Assembly: GCA_016875645.1 (NCBI GenBank)
Contig: VGPE01000073.1
Location: 1-11,249, forward strand
Direction of reading: 5' to 3'
Source of the DNA: Chloroflexota bacterium
GTDB taxonomy: Bacteria > Chloroflexota > Limnocylindria > Limnocylindrales > CSP1-4
Length of the DNA: 11,249 bases
Shown: one piece after another, positions 9,136-11,249 of the stretch
Position numbering within the stretch: position 1 is the stretch's first letter
How the letters are laid out: each line of letters starts with the position of its first letter
Made by a program: the position numbers and the translations under genes
Notes under the pieces: model-generated
The model's input: only the letters and a program-made list of their open reading frames with translations
The model's database searches: none
Told to the model about the DNA's origin: nothing

Positions 9136-9147
9136 GAACACGTGTTC
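9136..9147. promoter_or_regulatory. LexA/DinR (SOS) box upstream of uvrB
   Basis: GAACACGTGTTC is a perfect 12-bp palindrome that matches the GAAC-N4-GTTC core of the LexA box known from Firmicutes and Actinobacteria, and to my knowledge also from Chloroflexota. It ends 32 bases before the uvrB start codon. It overlaps the position where the -35 element should lie, given the -10-like TATCCT at 9167-9172. uvrB is a classic SOS gene, so LexA repression with induction after DNA damage is the likely control. Because the site lies in a divergent region, an effect on the leftward pilus genes is possible but unproven. Confidence 0.78.
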
Positions 9148-9172
9148 GAAATCGGGTCGGCGGTGCTATCCT
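9145..9172 (+). promoter_or_regulatory. Candidate uvrB promoter, possibly giving a leaderless transcript
   Basis: TATCCT at 9167-9172 resembles a -10 hexamer (TAnnnT). Sixteen bases upstream, TTCGAA at 9145-9150 is a weak -35 candidate that overlaps the SOS palindrome. The predicted transcription start, seven or eight bases after the -10, falls on or next to the ATG at 9180. There is no Shine-Dalgarno before this ATG, which fits a leaderless mRNA. Confidence 0.45.
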
Positions 9173-9179
9173 GCACCTG

Positions 9180-11249
9180 ATGCCGGACTTCAGAATGGTC
9201 GCCGACTTCCAGCCCACGGGCGACCAGCCACAGGCGATCGAGAAGCTCGCCGACGGCCTCGCGCGGGGCCTTCAGCACCAGACGCTGCTGGGTGCGACGG
9301 GGACCGGCAAGACCGCCACGCTGGCCTGGGTGATCGAGAAGCACCAGCGGCCGACGCTGGTCCTCGCCCATAACAAGACCCTGGCCGCGCAGCTCTACAG
9401 CGAGTTCCGCGAGTTCTTCCCGGACAACGCGGTCGAGTACTTCGTCAGCTACTTCGACTACTACCAGCCGGAGGCGTATCTCCCGCGCTCGGACACGTAC
9501 ATTGAGAAGGACTCGTCGCGGAACGACGAGATCGACAAGCTGCGCCACGCCGCCACCCACGCGCTGTTCGAGCGACGGGACGTGATCATCGTGGCCAGCG
9601 TGTCGTGCATCTACGGCCTGGGTGCGCCGGTGGACTACGGGGCCACGGTCCTCCGGCTGCGACAGGGCGCGCAGTACCGGCGCGACGCGGTGCTTCGCCA
9701 CCTCGTCGACCTGCAATACCAGCGCAACGACGCGCAGTTGATGCGAGCCCGCTTCCGCGTCCGGGGCGACACGCTCGAGGTCCAGCCGGCGTCGGAGGAT
9801 CGCGTCTTCCGCATCGAGTTCTTCGGCGACGAGGTGGAGCGGATCACCGAGGTGGACCCGCTCACCGGCGAGCTGATCGCCGAGCGGCGAGAGATGAGTG
9901 TCTACCCCGCCACCCACTTCGTGACGCCGGCCGACAAGATGGGCGCCGCACTCATCGACATCGAGGCCGAGATGGAGCTGCGGGTCGGCCAATTGGAGGC
10001 CGAGGGCCGCGTGCTCGAGGCGGCGCGGTTGCGCCAGCGCACCACGTTCGACCTCGAGATGATGCGCGAGCTCGGCTACTGCTCCGGGGTCGAGAACTAC
10101 TCGCGGCACCTCGCGCGGCGTGAGGCCGGCAGCCGGCCGTGGACGCTGCTCGACTACTTCCCGCCGGACTGGCTGCTCGTGGTGGACGAGAGCCACATGT
10201 CGATCCCCCAGGTGGTCGGCATGTACAAGAACGACCGGACGCGCAAGGAGATCCTGGTCGACTTCGGCTTCCGGCTGCCGTCGGCGCTCGACAACCGGCC
10301 GCTCACGTTCGAGGAGTTCGAGGCCAGCGTCCACCAGTCGATCTACATGAGCGCGACGCCCGGTCCGTACGAGCTGGAGCGCAGCCAGCAGATCGCGGAG
10401 CAGCTGATCCGGCCCACCGGCATCGTCGATCCGCAGATCACCGTCAAGCCGACCGAGGGCCAGATCGACGACCTGCTCGAGCAGATCCGCGGACGTGTCG
10501 AGCACGGCGAGCGGGCGATCGTCACCACGCTCACCAAGAAGATGGCCGAGGACCTGACCGACTACCTGCGCGAGCTCGGCGTCAAGGTCCAGTACCTCCA
10601 CTCCGAGGTCGACACGCTCGAGCGGGTGCAGATCCTGCGTGACCTCCGCCTTGGCGTCTACGACGTGATCGTGGGCATCAATCTCCTGCGCGAGGGCATC
10701 GACCTGCCGGAGGTGACGCTCGTCGCGATCCTCGACGCAGACAAGGAGGGCTTCCTGCGCAGCGCCTGGTCGCTGATCCAGATGATCGGGCGGGCGGCAC
10801 GCAACGTCGGCGGCGAAGTGGTGATGTACGCGGACGCCATGACCGAGTCGATGCGGGCGGCGATCGACGAGACGAACCGCCGCCGCGCCGTCCAGCAGGC
10901 CTACAACCGCGAGCACGGCATCCAGCCGGCCACGATCATCAAGGGCATTCGCGACATCAACGAGCGCCTCCGCGCGGTGGCCGAGACGACCGTCGTCTAC
11001 ACCTCGGAACGCCAGGAGGTCGCCGAGCGCGCCATCGCCCAGCAGAACACCGCGGCGATCGAGAAGCTGGTGAGCCAGATGGAGGCCGACATGAAGGCCG
11101 CAGCCCGCCAGCTCGAGTTCGAACGGGCGGCCGCGCTGCGCGACGAGATCCAGCAGATCCGGCTGCGGGTGCTCGAGCAGGACCAGTCGGTGATCGTCGG
11201 GCGCGCCGCCGAGCGCGCAGCTGCCGACGCGAGGCGGGGACGGGCCGAC
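9180..11249 (+). CDS. uvrB: Excinuclease ABC subunit B (runs off the right edge)
   Basis: UvrB is the damage-verifying helicase-like subunit of nucleotide excision repair; UvrA loads it on DNA and it then recruits UvrC. The frame is open for 690 codons to the window end, and no stop is seen. The product begins MPDFRMVADFQPTGDQPQAI, the usual UvrB N-terminus, which favours ATG 9180 over the in-frame ATG 9195. Walker A is GATGTGKT at 38-45. The damage-binding beta-hairpin region (YFDYYQPEAYLPRSDTYIEKD, then VASVSCIYGLG) is intact. The Walker B DESH lies at 336-339 and is followed by SATPGPYE. Helicase motif V (GINLLREGIDLPEV) and motif VI (QMIGRAARN) are intact. A C-terminal UVR motif, which binds UvrC, begins near residue 627 (IEKLVSQMEADMKAAARQLE). 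Only a short C-terminal tail can be missing, since UvrB is normally about 660-700 residues. An SOS-type box and a -10-like element lie directly upstream. All catalytic motifs are conserved, so function should be normal. Confidence 0.97.
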   Translation, partial: MPDFRMVADFQPTGDQPQAIEKLADGLARGLQHQTLLGATGTGKTATLAWVIEKHQRPTLVLAHNKTLAAQLYSEFREFFPDNAVEYFVSYFDYYQPEAYLPRSDTYIEKDSSRNDEIDKLRHAATHALFERRDVIIVASVSCIYGLGAPVDYGATVLRLRQGAQYRRDAVLRHLVDLQYQRNDAQLMRARFRVRGDTLEVQPASEDRVFRIEFFGDEVERITEVDPLTGELIAERREMSVYPATHFVTPADKMGAALIDIEAEMELRVGQLEAEGRVLEAARLRQRTTFDLEMMRELGYCSGVENYSRHLARREAGSRPWTLLDYFPPDWLLVVDESHMSIPQVVGMYKNDRTRKEILVDFGFRLPSALDNRPLTFEEFEASVHQSIYMSATPGPYELERSQQIAEQLIRPTGIVDPQITVKPTEGQIDDLLEQIRGRVEHGERAIVTTLTKKMAEDLTDYLRELGVKVQYLHSEVDTLERVQILRDLRLGVYDVIVGINLLREGIDLPEVTLVAILDADKEGFLRSAWSLIQMIGRAARNVGGEVVMYADAMTESMRAAIDETNRRRAVQQAYNREHGIQPATIIKGIRDINERLRAVAETTVVYTSERQEVAERAIAQQNTAAIEKLVSQMEADMKAAARQLEFERAAALRDEIQQIRLRVLEQDQSVIVGRAAERAAADARRGRAD

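Noticed and set aside
8911..9141. N-terminal extension of the TadE-PKD gene to GTG 9141
   Set aside because: It would place the start inside the SOS palindrome and add an Arg/Pro-rich stretch unlike any TadE leader. ATG 8910 or 8937 is more plausible.
7750..9180. 476-codon + strand frame opposite the TadE-PKD gene, ending at the uvrB start
   Set aside because: It is antisense to a gene with a pseudopilin anchor and PKD motifs, and the translation is compositionally biased with no family resemblance.
8937..10916. 659-codon - strand frame opposite uvrB
   Set aside because: uvrB on the + strand is unmistakable. The antisense translation merely mirrors its codons (Asp/Leu/Val/Arg-rich).

Overview
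The window is very G+C-rich bacterial DNA with dense gene packing: start/stop overlaps of 1 to 4 bases and several GTG starts. It holds the 3' end of polA, then mutM, an ABC-F ATPase gene and coaE on the + strand. A four-gene block of Tad (Flp) pilus-type genes follows on the - strand, and uvrB on the + strand runs off the right edge. The polA-mutM-(x)-coaE order, the Gram-positive-type SOS operator GAAC-N4-GTTC in front of uvrB, and CpaB/TadE/TadG-like genes in high-GC DNA suggest a Gram-positive-lineage bacterium. A Chloroflexota member, such as an uncultured soil or freshwater lineage, is my best guess. This is inference; no 16S rRNA or other definitive marker is present.

Region 1 (2-5096, +) is a housekeeping and DNA-repair operon. 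It contains the polymerase domain of DNA polymerase I, formamidopyrimidine-DNA glycosylase with an unusual basic C-terminal tail, a two-domain ABC-F protein of the ribosome-associated type, and dephospho-CoA kinase. mutM to the ABC-F gene is joined by TGATG, and the ABC-F gene to coaE by GTGA, so translational coupling is likely. The operon promoter lies upstream of the window.

Region 2 (5093-8910, -) is read right to left. It encodes a TadE-like pseudopilin fused to two PKD domains, a conventional TadE-like pseudopilin, a TadG-like protein with a cysteine-rich C-terminal half, and CpaB/RcpC. These would act at the cell envelope in assembly or decoration of a Tad-type pilus or a related secretion machine. 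The ATPases, platform proteins, prepilin peptidase and main Flp pilin are not in the window. The two pseudopilins carry the G|X4-E-F prepilin cleavage motif, whereas the TadG-like protein lacks the Glu. coaE and cpaB converge tail to tail and share the palindrome CTAG as both stop codons.

Region 3 (8911-9179) is the divergent control region between the pilus block and uvrB. It has a perfect 12-bp palindrome matching the LexA/DinR box, a -10-like element placed so that uvrB could be leaderless, and a tandem 9-bp direct repeat.

Region 4 (9180-11249, +) is uvrB: 690 codons open to the window edge with every expected helicase motif and the C-terminal UVR motif. No RNA genes, CRISPR arrays, insertion sequences or phage genes were seen. 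The most unusual items are the TadE-PKD fusion and the Cys-rich TadG-like protein. I see no clear evidence for a wholly new defence or mobile system.
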